A stretch of DNA of 45,723 nt from Tannerellaceae bacterium. Its GTDB lineage: Bacteria > Bacteroidota > Bacteroidia > Bacteroidales > Tannerellaceae. The translations under genes and the position numbers were made by a program. The notes under the pieces were generated by a model. That model was not told where the DNA came from. It searched no databases and worked only from the letters and a program-made list of their open reading frames with translations. Shown piece after piece: positions 34,491 through 43,186 of this stretch (within the stretch, counting starts at the first letter, position 1; the number at the start of each line of letters is the position of its first letter). The DNA lies in the NCBI GenBank assembly GCA_021201295.1, contig JAJQFE010000062.1, positions 1 to 45,723 on the forward strand. Reading direction: 5' to 3'.

Positions 34491-35105
34491 GTGGAGACAA
34501 GAATAAAATTAAGAGTGCAGGGATTGACAAATAGCCAGATTCAATCAGGTGCTTATGCATTAATATTAGCAGAAGAGAATGGGTTAAGACGGATCCCTAT
34601 TATTGTAGGTACGGCAGAAGCCCAATCTATTGCTATTGCTTTGGAAGAGATCGTTCCTCCACGCCCTTTGACTCATGATCTTTTTGCCAATTTTTCCAAA
34701 GCATTTCATATACAGCTTCAGGAAGTATTTATCTATAAATTTGAAGAAGAAGTTTTCTATTCAAAATTATTATTTGTTCAGAATGGTCAGGAAATCCAGT
34801 TGGATTCCAGAACTTCTGATGCTATAGCTATAGCTTTACGGATTCAGTGTGATATTTTTACTACAGAAGAAATTGTAAAAGAGTGTGGCGTTGTATTAGA
34901 AGAGTCACTGTTTACAGATGAACAGGATTTTTTGGAAAAGGCAAATTTGGAACCGGAAGATATAACGAATGCCCAGCAATTAGAAGAATGGTTATTTTCT
35001 ATGGATAGTTCCGAATTGAAGGAACGTTTCGAAGCTGCAATAGCCAGCGAGAATTATGAACATGCAAAAATGTATAAAGACGAGTTGCGTCGTCGTGAAG
35101 AATAA
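34491..35105 (+). CDS. Bifunctional nuclease (DUF151) domain protein with UVR motif
   Basis: A 204-residue protein. Residues about 1-135 form the bifunctional nuclease/DUF151 domain (LILAEENGLRRIPIIVGTAEAQSIAIALEE, then DSRTSDAIAIALRIQCDIF). The last 35 residues form a UvrB/UvrC-type helical hairpin (SSELKERFEAAIASENYEHAKMYKDELRR). The family was described as having DNase and RNase activity in plants, and the bacterial role is not settled. The start is GTG. It is the first gene of a three-gene unit with gaps of 13 and 10 bp. Confidence 0.9.
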   Translation: METRIKLRVQGLTNSQIQSGAYALILAEENGLRRIPIIVGTAEAQSIAIALEEIVPPRPLTHDLFANFSKAFHIQLQEVFIYKFEEEVFYSKLLFVQNGQEIQLDSRTSDAIAIALRIQCDIFTTEEIVKECGVVLEESLFTDEQDFLEKANLEPEDITNAQQLEEWLFSMDSSELKERFEAAIASENYEHAKMYKDELRRREE

Positions 35106-35118
35106 TAAATAGAAGAAA

Positions 35119-36432
35119 ATGAAGCAGACACTAGGTTTTAACTTTGAATCGGGTTTAAGAGGATTGTTAGGTATGTTAGCTGTAGTCGGTGTGGCTTTTC
35201 TGATGAGCTATGACCGCAAGCGTATTGACTGGAAATTAGTAGCTACGGGACTTTGTTTACAGTTACTATTTGCTTTGGCTGTTTTACATATTCCACTTGT
35301 TGGGAATGTTTTTGAATGGTTAGGTGGGGGATTTGTAAAATTAATGGATTTTACCCATGAAGGGCTTGTTTTTCTGTTAGGTCCTTATGCCTTACGGTCC
35401 AATGGATTTAGTTTCTTATTACATTCTTTACCCATGGTTATCTTTTTCTCTGCGTTGGTTTCTCTTTTTTATTATTGGGGGATTATTCAGCGGGTGGTAA
35501 ATGCATTTTCCTGGGTGTTGCGGCGATTTATGAATATTTCAGGATCAGAAGGGTTAGTGTCTGCCGGGAATGTGTTTCTGGGTATGACAGAATCTCCTGT
35601 CTTAATAAAGAATTATCTGCCTGCTATGAATCGTTCCGAGGTCTTTTTAGTGCTGGTTTCCGGCATGGGAACGATTGCCGGTTCTGTGATGGGAATCTAT
35701 ATTGGCATGTTAGGAGGAGAAGATCCTATGACGCGGGTTTTATTTGCCAAATATTTGTTATCAGCTTCGCTTATGGCTGCTCCCGGAGCTATTGTAATAG
35801 CCAAGATCCTTTGTCCTCAGACGGAACCGGTGAGTGACCGGATTGTCCAGATGGAACGGGTCACTCAACAATCCACAGCACTGGATGCCATCTCTGCCGG
35901 AACTTTCACGGGTGTAAAACTTATGGTGAATATTGCCGCTATGTTGCTTGTTTTTATTGCTTTAGTAGCGTTGGCTAATTATGTGACCCAGGATGTGATT
36001 GGAAAATATACGGGTATAAATGATTGGATTATCCGGTTCACAGATGGAAAATCTACCGGCTTAACTTTCCAGTTTATGGTGGGACTTATCTTATCTCCGT
36101 TTATGTGGCTTATAGGCGTACCGTTAGATGATATTATGCTGGTAGGATCTTTGCTGGGACAAAAAACGATCCTGAACGAGTTTGTCGCTTATTTCCAGAT
36201 GCAGGAGTGGAAAGAGGCAGGCTTATTTGTTTATGAGAAATCTATTATTATGTCTACTTATATTTTATGTGGTTTTGCCAATATTTCCTCTATAGGGATT
36301 TTATTAGGCGGCATGGGCGTACTGGCTCCTGAAAAGCAGCATATGATTACACGTTTTGGTTTTCCTACCATGATTGGTGGTGCCTTAGTGTCTGTTATGT
36401 CAGCTACTATCATTGGAATGATTATGGGTTAA
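35119..36432 (+). CDS. Concentrative nucleoside transporter (NupC family)
   Basis: A 437-residue polytopic protein of the CNT family, which imports nucleosides with H+ or Na+. Family landmarks are the N-terminal gate and nucleoside-binding regions: LPMVIFFSALVSLFYYWGI, FLGMTESPVLIKNYL and SGMGTIAGSVMGIYIGML. Near the end are GFANISSIGILLGGMG and a closing membrane segment. About eight or more membrane segments are visible. The ion and nucleoside preference cannot be told. It is the second gene of the nuclease-transporter-rsmE unit. Confidence 0.93.
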   Translation: MKQTLGFNFESGLRGLLGMLAVVGVAFLMSYDRKRIDWKLVATGLCLQLLFALAVLHIPLVGNVFEWLGGGFVKLMDFTHEGLVFLLGPYALRSNGFSFLLHSLPMVIFFSALVSLFYYWGIIQRVVNAFSWVLRRFMNISGSEGLVSAGNVFLGMTESPVLIKNYLPAMNRSEVFLVLVSGMGTIAGSVMGIYIGMLGGEDPMTRVLFAKYLLSASLMAAPGAIVIAKILCPQTEPVSDRIVQMERVTQQSTALDAISAGTFTGVKLMVNIAAMLLVFIALVALANYVTQDVIGKYTGINDWIIRFTDGKSTGLTFQFMVGLILSPFMWLIGVPLDDIMLVGSLLGQKTILNEFVAYFQMQEWKEAGLFVYEKSIIMSTYILCGFANISSIGILLGGMGVLAPEKQHMITRFGFPTMIGGALVSVMSATIIGMIMG

Positions 36433-36442
36433 ATTAATTTCT

Positions 36443-37138
36443 ATGCAGATATTTTATGCTCCAGACATTGCGGTTAATCCTGAATTACCTACAGAGGAAG
36501 CCCAACATGCTATCCGGGTGTTACGATTAGCAGAAGGTCATGAAATCCTGTTGACAGATGGCAAAGGAATTTTCTATAATGCGGTGATTACTCGTGCTCA
36601 TCAAAAACATTGTGAGGTCAATGTCATCAAACAGTGGAAACAGGCTGATTTGTGGAACTTTCATTTGCATATTGCTGTTGCTCCCACTAAAAATATGGAC
36701 CGGTTGGAGTGGTTTGTTGAAAAAGCCACTGAGATTGGGATTAACCGGATCACTTTGTTGAATTGTCGTTATTCTGAACGAAAAGAAGTCAAGCTATCAC
36801 GGTTAGAAAAAATTGTGGTAAGTGCCATGAAGCAATCGCAAAAAGCTACTTTGCCTGTTCTTTCGGGGATGACTCCTTTTCGTAATTTTATTTCTCAGCC
36901 TTTTGACGGCCGTAAATTTATTGCCCACTGTGACTCCGGAAAAAAACTACAATTAAAAGATACCTATTTTTCTAAGGAAAATGCGTTGATATTAATAGGA
37001 CCGGAAGGTGACTTTAGTGGGGAAGAAATCAACCTGGCACTTGAACATGGTTTTGAACCGGTATCTTTAGGTGAAAGCAGGCTTCGGACAGAAACAGCTG
37101 CCCTGGTTGCATGTCATACCGTCCATATTTGTAATTAA
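36443..37138 (+). CDS. rsmE: 16S rRNA m3U1498 methyltransferase
   Basis: RsmE methylates N3 of U1498 in 16S rRNA. The 231-residue protein has an N-terminal PUA-like part (HAIRVLRLAEGHEILLTDGKG) and a SPOUT methyltransferase domain. The SAM-binding knot is visible in LILIGPEGDFSGEEINLAL and VSLGESRLRTETAALVACHTV. It is the last gene of the unit and ends near a hairpin shared with glnN copy 2. Confidence 0.95.
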   Translation: MQIFYAPDIAVNPELPTEEAQHAIRVLRLAEGHEILLTDGKGIFYNAVITRAHQKHCEVNVIKQWKQADLWNFHLHIAVAPTKNMDRLEWFVEKATEIGINRITLLNCRYSERKEVKLSRLEKIVVSAMKQSQKATLPVLSGMTPFRNFISQPFDGRKFIAHCDSGKKLQLKDTYFSKENALILIGPEGDFSGEEINLALEHGFEPVSLGESRLRTETAALVACHTVHICN

Positions 37139-37160
37139 TCCGTTTATGTATATAATAAAG

Positions 37161-37193
37161 AAGGAGAGGCAAGCTTCACAGCTTCCTCTCCTT
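37161..37193. terminator. Terminator between rsmE and glnN copy 2
   Basis: AAGGAGAGG(C)AAGCT, a 4-nt loop, then AGCTTCCTCTCCTT: a 14-bp stem with one bulged C. On the minus strand it is followed by CTTCTTTATT, so it best serves the leftward glnN transcript. Confidence 0.7.
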
Positions 37194-37235
37194 GCAAACA
37201 CAAAACAATCAACAAAAAACTGTTGCCTGAATTTA

Positions 37236-39422
37236 TTATCTGATAAATAAAAGCTCTCTGTATTTAGGCAGTGTCCACATTTCATTGTCAACTACCAATT
37301 CTAATTTGTCAATATGGTAGCGGATCTCTTCTAACATAGGATAGATCACATCATGGTAAGCAATGGCTTTGTCCCGCTCACTTTCAATTTTGTTCGCTAC
37401 TTTACGTGCTTCCACCAGTTCATCTACTTTTTCTTTAATGATGATGGTTCTTTCGGCTATATCTTCAATGATTTCCAGGTTCTTAGCAGATAATTTTTCT
37501 GCTTTATCAGCCGGAAAGAGATTACGCATTTTATAAACATTATCAATCAGTGAAGACTGGTATCTGGTGGCAATAGGAATAATATGATTCATCGCTAAAT
37601 CTCCTAATACACGGGCTTCGATCTGAATCTTTTTGGTATACATTTCCCATTTCACCTCATTGCGTGCTTCCAGTTCTTTATGGTTCATTACACCGGTAGA
37701 TTCAAACATTTTGATGGTGCTATCCTTCAGATAAGCATCAAAGATTAACGGTACACTGGTTTCGCAGTCAAGACCACGACGTTTGGCTTCTTCTTTCCAT
37801 TCGTCTCCGTAGCCATTTCCATCGAAACGGATTGCTTTGCTCTCTTTGATATCTTTCCGTAATACTTCCAGGATAGCTGCAAACTTTTCTTTTCCTGCAG
37901 CAATTTTTTCATCCATTTCTGCTTTGAACTCTTTTAATTGTTCTGCAACAGCTGCATTTAATGCTAACATCGCAGAAGCACAGTTCGCTTCAGAACCTAC
38001 AGCACGGAATTCAAAACGGTTACCTGTAAAAGCAAAGGGAGAAGTACGGTTCCGGTCTGTATTATCGATCAGCAATTCGGGTATACGGGCAATATCCAGT
38101 TTTAAGCCCTGTTTAGCTGCTAAGATAAAGTCTTCTGAATCCGTGTTTTCCAGACGTTCCAGTACGGCAGATACCTGGGTGCCTAAAAAGCTGGAGATAA
38201 TAGCAGGAGGTGCTTCGTTCGCTCCGAGGCGATGGGCATTGCTGGCGGAAGAAATACTTGCTTTTAGTAAAGCATTATGTTTGTATACAGCTTTCAATAC
38301 GTTCGAAACGAAAGTAATGAAGCGCAGGTTATCTTCCGGAGTTTTTCCCGGAGCCATCAGTAATACGCCTGTGTCTGTTCCTAATGACCAGTTATTATGT
38401 TTACCTGAACCGTTTACACCTTTAAAAGGTTTTTCATGCAACAGTACACGGAATCCATGTTGCCGCGCAATATTACGCATAAGGCCCATAATCAGCAGGT
38501 TATGGTCATTTGCCAGGTTGCACTCCTCGAAAATAGGAGCTAACTCGAACTGGTTAGGGGCTACTTCGTTGTGACGGGTCTTCAACGGAATACCTAACTT
38601 CCATGCTTCGATTTCCAGTTCTCTCATGAATTCAATTACCCGGGTAGGAATTGCACCGAAATAATGATCTTCCAGCTGTTGGTTTTTACTACTCTCATGC
38701 CCCATCAAAGTACGGCCGGTAAGTAACAGGTCCGGACGGGCTGCATAGAGTCCTTCATCCACCAGGAAGTATTCCTGTTCCCATCCTAAATATGAAAATA
38801 CTTTGCTAACGGATGGGTCGAAATAGTGACAAACATCAACTGCCGCTTTATTTACTGCTTCAAGCGCTTTTAATAGAGGAGCTTTATAGTCAAGAGGTTC
38901 CCCTGTATAGGAAATAAAAATAGTTGGAATATGTAAGGTATCCCCTACTATGAAAGCCGGAGAAGAAGGATCCCAGGCAGTGTAACCACGAGCTTCAAAG
39001 GTATTACGGATACCACCGTTCGGAAAACTGGAAGCATCCGGCTCCTGCTGGATTAACAATTTTCCGGAGAATTTTTCAATCATTCCACCTTTACCGTCAT
39101 GCTCAACAAATGCATCATGTTTTTCTGCCGTTCCTTCTGTAAGAGGGTGGAACCAGTGAGTATAATGAGTAGCACCCATTTCTATCGCCCATTTTTTCAT
39201 ACCGTTTGCAACGGCGTCTGCTATTTCACGATTTAATAGAGCTCCGTTATCTATAGAGTCAACTAACTGGGAAAAAGTCTTTTCCGGAAGATATTTGAAC
39301 ATTTTCTCACGATTGAATACGTTCATGGCAAAATATTCGGAAGGTCTTTCCACAGGAATTTTAACTTCTGCAGGTTTTTTCTTAAAAGCTGCTTCTACAA
39401 CTCTAAATCTTAACTTTGACAT
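37236..39422 (-). CDS. glnN: Glutamine synthetase type III (copy 2)
   Basis: A second GSIII of 728 residues, clearly paralogous to copy 1. It shares the landmarks FPNGGIRNTFEARGYTAWDPSSPAF, GVNGSGKHNNWSLGTD, TRHNEVAPNQFELAP and FAFTGNRFEFRAVGSE, with many differences elsewhere; for example, the N-terminal 30 residues are different. It lies 20 bp downstream of asnA, at the end of the leftward ammonium cluster (glnK-amtB-asnA-glnN). This is the copy most likely tied to nitrogen control. Type III enzymes are dodecamers of two stacked hexamers. Confidence 0.96.
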   Translation of the reverse strand: MSKLRFRVVEAAFKKKPAEVKIPVERPSEYFAMNVFNREKMFKYLPEKTFSQLVDSIDNGALLNREIADAVANGMKKWAIEMGATHYTHWFHPLTEGTAEKHDAFVEHDGKGGMIEKFSGKLLIQQEPDASSFPNGGIRNTFEARGYTAWDPSSPAFIVGDTLHIPTIFISYTGEPLDYKAPLLKALEAVNKAAVDVCHYFDPSVSKVFSYLGWEQEYFLVDEGLYAARPDLLLTGRTLMGHESSKNQQLEDHYFGAIPTRVIEFMRELEIEAWKLGIPLKTRHNEVAPNQFELAPIFEECNLANDHNLLIMGLMRNIARQHGFRVLLHEKPFKGVNGSGKHNNWSLGTDTGVLLMAPGKTPEDNLRFITFVSNVLKAVYKHNALLKASISSASNAHRLGANEAPPAIISSFLGTQVSAVLERLENTDSEDFILAAKQGLKLDIARIPELLIDNTDRNRTSPFAFTGNRFEFRAVGSEANCASAMLALNAAVAEQLKEFKAEMDEKIAAGKEKFAAILEVLRKDIKESKAIRFDGNGYGDEWKEEAKRRGLDCETSVPLIFDAYLKDSTIKMFESTGVMNHKELEARNEVKWEMYTKKIQIEARVLGDLAMNHIIPIATRYQSSLIDNVYKMRNLFPADKAEKLSAKNLEIIEDIAERTIIIKEKVDELVEARKVANKIESERDKAIAYHDVIYPMLEEIRYHIDKLELVVDNEMWTLPKYRELLFIR

Positions 39423-39442
39423 AATAATTTGTTTTATAGATG

Positions 39443-40477
39443 TTATAATAAATTGATATTGTTTTTACTGCAAATTTTGATTTGTTCTTCCGGCCATATA
39501 GAGGCCTGGACTTCTCCGATGTGAGCTTTTTTCAGGAAGAACATGCACAAACGGCTTTGACCAATACCACCACCAATGGACAGAGGTAATTTATCTTCCA
39601 GTAAGGCTTTGTGGAACTCCAGTTCTGCACGTTCCGGACAGTTACAAATATCTAATTGCCGTAACAAGGCTGTTTTATCTACCCGGATACCCATGGAAGA
39701 CAGTTCGAAAGCACATTGCAGTACTTCATTCCAAAGTATGATGTCTCCATTTAAGCCAGAGAACCCGTCTATATTCTGTGTACTCCAGTCATCATAATCC
39801 GGTGCACGTCCATCATGTTTCTCTCCATTGGAGAGAGCTCCGCCAATCCCTATAATAAAGATCGCTCCGAATTTTTCTGCAGCTTTCTTTTCTCTTTTCC
39901 GCGGTAACAGGTCAGGATACGTTTGCAATAATTCTTCGGAATGTATGAACGTAATATTAGCCGAAAGAGAAGGAGTAATATGAGGATAGGAATCGTATAC
40001 CTGTGCCTCGATTTCTTTTAATATCTTATATATTTGACGTACAGTTTTTTTGAGATAATCTAAATTCCGGTCTTCCGGATGGATAGTTCTTTCCCAATCC
40101 CATTGATCTACATATAAAGAGTGCAGATTATCCAATTCCTCATCGCTACGGATAGCATTCATATCTGCATATAATCCGTATCCGGCAGGAATACGGTAAG
40201 CGCCTAATTTCATCCTTTTTCATTTGGCAAGCGAATGAACCACTTCTGCTTTACGGTCCCCCATACAAAGAATAGGGAATTTTACCGCGCGTTCCACTCC
40301 GTTTAAATCATCGTTAATACTGGTGCCTGATAGGACAAATAAAGGAGCGGTAACACGATGAAAGTTTAATGTTCTGGAAAGTTTTTCCTGAAAACTGATT
40401 TTCAATAACTGGATTGCCTGCTCCGTTGTTTCAGGCATTAATGTTTGTCTGTAATCATTTGGAATAATGAGTGCCAT
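39443..40477 (-). pseudogene. asnA: Aspartate-ammonia ligase (asparagine synthetase A), in-frame TGA
   Basis: AsnA makes asparagine from aspartate and ammonium. The frame from the ATG at 40477 (MALIIPNDYRQTL) runs through GTSINDDLNGVERAVKFPI and AEVVHSLAK to a TGA at 40220-40222. It then continues in the same frame with KRMKLGAYRIPAGYGLYADMNAIR, LHSLYVDQWDWE and GGGIGQSRLCMFFL to 39443. Family members have Trp at the interrupted point (SLAKWKRMKL), so TGG-to-TGA is the cause. Read through, it is 344 residues, normal for Bacteroidales. An ATG at 40211-40213 could restart translation, but that product lacks the N-terminal active-site part. It lies between amtB and glnN. Confidence 0.9.
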
Positions 40478-40552
40478 AATTATATATTTATTGTTGATTA
40501 TTTTGTTTTTGTGTTTGAGTTGCACGCGGAGACTAATTCGCGTGCATTATAA

Positions 40553-41821
40553 TTAATTGTTATATGCTGTTTCACCATGTTCATAGATATCCAGACCTTC
40601 TTCTTCTACACGTGCAGGAACTCTTAAACCATGAACTATATCTAATCCTTTAAATACTACAAATCCCATTCCGGCCGCCCAGCATCCTATCACTGTTGTA
40701 CCAAATAACTGAGCTAAAAAGAAGTTAGGACCAGCACCATACATCCATCCTTCTTCCAGAGCAAGTAATCCGGTTAATATGGTCCCTAAAAATCCGCAAA
40801 CTCCATGTACGGCAGAAGCTCCTACCGGGTCATCTATTTTTAATACTTTGTCAATAAAATCTACGGCAAAGATCATGACTACACCACTGATTGCACCGAT
40901 AAGAGCTGCTCCAACCGGAGAGACCAGATCACAACCTGCTGTGATTCCCACTAATCCGGCTAAGACGCCATTTAAAGAAAGAGAAAGAGAGGGTTTTTTA
41001 TACCTGATCCATGCTGTAATTAGGGAAAAAACACCACCGGCACACGCCGATAAGTTAGTGGTCAGAAATACATGGGAAATTGCCACCCGATTTTCTTCTC
41101 CGGATGCTGCTAACTGTGATCCTGGGTTAAAACCAAACCAGCCGAACCATAAAATAAATACACCTAAAGCTGCAATAGTCAGGTTATGGCCTGGAATCGC
41201 ACGGGATTTTCCATCTTTACTATATTTTCCGATACGGGGACTAATAATCGCTGCTCCAACCAGTGCAACCCATCCTCCAACTGAGTGAACGATCGTAGAA
41301 CCTGCGAAATCATGAAATACAGTACCAAATGTATTCATCATAAATCCTGTTTCTTCTTCGTTCATCAACCAGCCTCCTCCCCAGGTCCAGTGTCCTGAAA
41401 TAGGATAGATCAATGCACTAATTAAAATAGAGTAGGCAATATACATGGAGAATTTGGTTCTTTCTGCCATGGCTCCGGAAACAATCGTCGAAGCTGTTGC
41501 ACAAAATACGGTTTGGAAAACTAAAAATCCTTCTATAGGAAGCTCAGAGTCCAGAAAGCGGAAGTTGAAAAGATGAGGCATTCCCATGAAACCACCACTT
41601 CCAAACATAATGCCGAATCCAATCGCCCAGAATAACAGAGAACCTAAAGAAAAATCCAGTAAATTTTTCATTAAGATATTTGCCGTATTTTTAGTACGGG
41701 TAAATCCTGCTTCTACTAAAGCAAATCCAGGCTGCATAAAAAATACTAACATGGCTGCAAGCAGCATCCATACGGTGTCCAGCGATAATGCTAAATCGGT
41801 AATTGTATATGTAGTGTCCAT
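40553..41821 (-). CDS. amtB: Ammonium transporter
   Basis: Amt family channel for ammonium uptake. The 422-residue protein has about eleven membrane segments. The pore twin-histidine pair is visible in DFAGSTIVHSVGG and VGASAVHGVCGF. The N-terminal landmark MQPGFALVEAGFTRTKNTANILMKN is the family signature. The cytosolic tail (RVPARVEEEGLDIYEHGETAYNN) is the usual contact for PII proteins. glnK lies 42 bp upstream, the classic glnK-amtB pairing. Confidence 0.96.
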   Translation of the reverse strand: MDTTYTITDLALSLDTVWMLLAAMLVFFMQPGFALVEAGFTRTKNTANILMKNLLDFSLGSLLFWAIGFGIMFGSGGFMGMPHLFNFRFLDSELPIEGFLVFQTVFCATASTIVSGAMAERTKFSMYIAYSILISALIYPISGHWTWGGGWLMNEEETGFMMNTFGTVFHDFAGSTIVHSVGGWVALVGAAIISPRIGKYSKDGKSRAIPGHNLTIAALGVFILWFGWFGFNPGSQLAASGEENRVAISHVFLTTNLSACAGGVFSLITAWIRYKKPSLSLSLNGVLAGLVGITAGCDLVSPVGAALIGAISGVVMIFAVDFIDKVLKIDDPVGASAVHGVCGFLGTILTGLLALEEGWMYGAGPNFFLAQLFGTTVIGCWAAGMGFVVFKGLDIVHGLRVPARVEEEGLDIYEHGETAYNN

Positions 41822-41863
41822 AATTTTACAGTCTTTATGTATTTTACTTTGATACTCTTAGGG

Positions 41864-42220
41864 TTATTCTTCGTGTTCTGCATTATAAAGTGCAATATTA
41901 CCACGTTCTCCGGTGCGGATCCGGATAGAATCCTGAACAGGAATTATAAAAATCCGTCCATCTCCGATCTCTCCTGTCTGAGCTGCGCTCAGGATAGCCT
42001 GGATGGTTCTTTCCACATTTTTATCACGTACCACAATAGAGACCAAAATACGTTCAATACTGCTGGTATCATATACAACACCACGGTAAATTCTTCCCTG
42101 ACGGGATTTACCCACTCCTCTAACTTCATAATAAGAGAACCATTCTATATCAGCTTCTAACAACGCTTCCTTTACGTCTTCGAACTTTGTTCTACGGATA
42201 ATTGCTTCAATCTTTTTCAT
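41864..42220 (-). CDS. glnK: Nitrogen regulatory protein PII
   Basis: The 118-residue PII protein senses 2-oxoglutarate, ATP and ADP, and gates AmtB. It starts MKKIEAIIRRTKFEDVKEAL. The T-loop region is EVRGVGKSRQGRIYRGVVYDT, longer and more basic than in E. coli GlnK, with a Tyr near the usual modification site; uridylylation in Bacteroidota is uncertain. The C-terminal signature GEIGDGRIFIIPVQDSIRIRTGERG is complete. It is immediately upstream of amtB. Confidence 0.95.
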   Translation of the reverse strand: MKKIEAIIRRTKFEDVKEALLEADIEWFSYYEVRGVGKSRQGRIYRGVVYDTSSIERILVSIVVRDKNVERTIQAILSAAQTGEIGDGRIFIIPVQDSIRIRTGERGNIALYNAEHEE

Positions 42221-42382
42221 AACCTATTTTTATTATATTGTGATGAAAAGGAGCATAGAGTCCCCGTCTTTCTCTCAGAGATGGTTGCGGTATAACATTC
42301 TATAAAATCAATAAACAGGGACGGTTCCTCTATACTGGCCTTTTTCTAATAAGCTAAACAGTACTATTTTTTAGGTGAATAT
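42221..42382 (-). other. Leader/intergenic region upstream of glnK
   Basis: A gap of about 160 bp between the porin gene and glnK. On the plus strand TAGAG-TCC-CCGT can pair with ACGG-TTC-CTCTA across about 55 nt, suggesting a folded leader. No TAnnTTTG box is seen, so glnK may be read from upstream. Confidence 0.3.
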
Positions 42383-42418
42383 TTATAAACTGATGCCGAA
42401 TACGATAAATACGTTATC

Positions 42419-43093
42419 CTAATTAGGAGCGAAAATAACTTCTGTAAAAACAGGTAACGCAAATGAATCAGTTATCCGGATATCTTTACTCGCTTTTAAG
42501 GATAGGGCACAGAGGGCAAAACCGTCTTTTCCTTCCCGGTGATACATTCCGGTCCAGGGAGATACGCCTATGCCGGCAGTGAGGTCAATCCCTTTCACAT
42601 TAAAGTCATAATAAGCTTCTACATAAGTCGAGTAATAATGGTCACCATTCTCTTTTCTGTCACCGTCCATACCGAACATGGTATTCCATTCAACACTCAG
42701 CGGAAAACTCTCACCGAAATTATATCCTATGGATCCTTCAAAATAATGATTCGCTTTATAATTTCCGTAACGAATTCCTTCATCCCCCCACCAATAATCA
42801 GTAAAAGCAATATTGAATCCTCCGATTTCATATCCTAAGGTTAAATCGAATTCTTTTCCAATCGTGGAAAAATCCGTAGATCCCCATGCTGTTAAGGATA
42901 GTCCTCCATAAGATAAAGTAAGACTGGGTTGAATAGAAACTCCGGCCTGATAAACGCCACGCCATACATAGCTGCTGACCAGATCAGCCGAGGGAGTAAT
43001 TTCAAATTTTGCTTCCTCTTGTGCAAAGATAGACGTAGATAATAGTAGTCCAAGTAGCATTAATTTTACTTGTCTGAATCTGATTGTTTTCAT
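42419..43093 (-). CDS. TorF family putative porin, last strand cut by TAG
   Basis: A 224-residue outer-membrane barrel with a signal peptide (ending SIFAQEE). Family landmarks are SSYVWRGVYQAGVSIQPSLTLSYGGLS and FTDYWWGDEGIRYGNYKANHYFEGSIGY. It stops at TAG (42419-42421) after TEVIFAPN. The same frame runs on for 11 codons, DNVFIVFGISL, to a natural TAA at 42383-42385. Such a terminal strand with an aromatic/hydrophobic end is needed for barrel insertion, so the TAG (from CAG, giving PNQDNVF) probably removes it. Its place between dapL and glnK suggests a role in uptake of nitrogen compounds. Confidence 0.85.
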   Translation of the reverse strand: MKTIRFRQVKLMLLGLLLSTSIFAQEEAKFEITPSADLVSSYVWRGVYQAGVSIQPSLTLSYGGLSLTAWGSTDFSTIGKEFDLTLGYEIGGFNIAFTDYWWGDEGIRYGNYKANHYFEGSIGYNFGESFPLSVEWNTMFGMDGDRKENGDHYYSTYVEAYYDFNVKGIDLTAGIGVSPWTGMYHREGKDGFALCALSLKASKDIRITDSFALPVFTEVIFAPN

Positions 43094-43107
43094 TTTGTTT
43101 GAATTGT

Positions 43108-43132
43108 TTAACCTAAAACATACTTAACCTAA
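43108..43132. promoter_or_regulatory. Direct repeat upstream of the TorF-like porin
   Basis: TTAACCTAA occurs twice (43108-43116 and 43124-43132), 16 bp apart and 15 bp from the porin ATG. A near -7 box (TATGTTTT on the minus strand) lies between them. It may be a regulator site. Confidence 0.35.
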
Positions 43133-43186
43133 TACCTATTTATCTTGCCTTCTTCCCTTTACCGGCCGGATTGTTCCAAAAGCAAC

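Noticed and set aside
10558-42421. A changed genetic code (TAG as Gln or TGA as Trp) for the whole genome
   Set aside because: TAG ends the patatin gene and dapL, and TGA ends the GH13 and isomerase-like genes at normal family lengths; TAA also appears in frame once. No single recoding fits all five.
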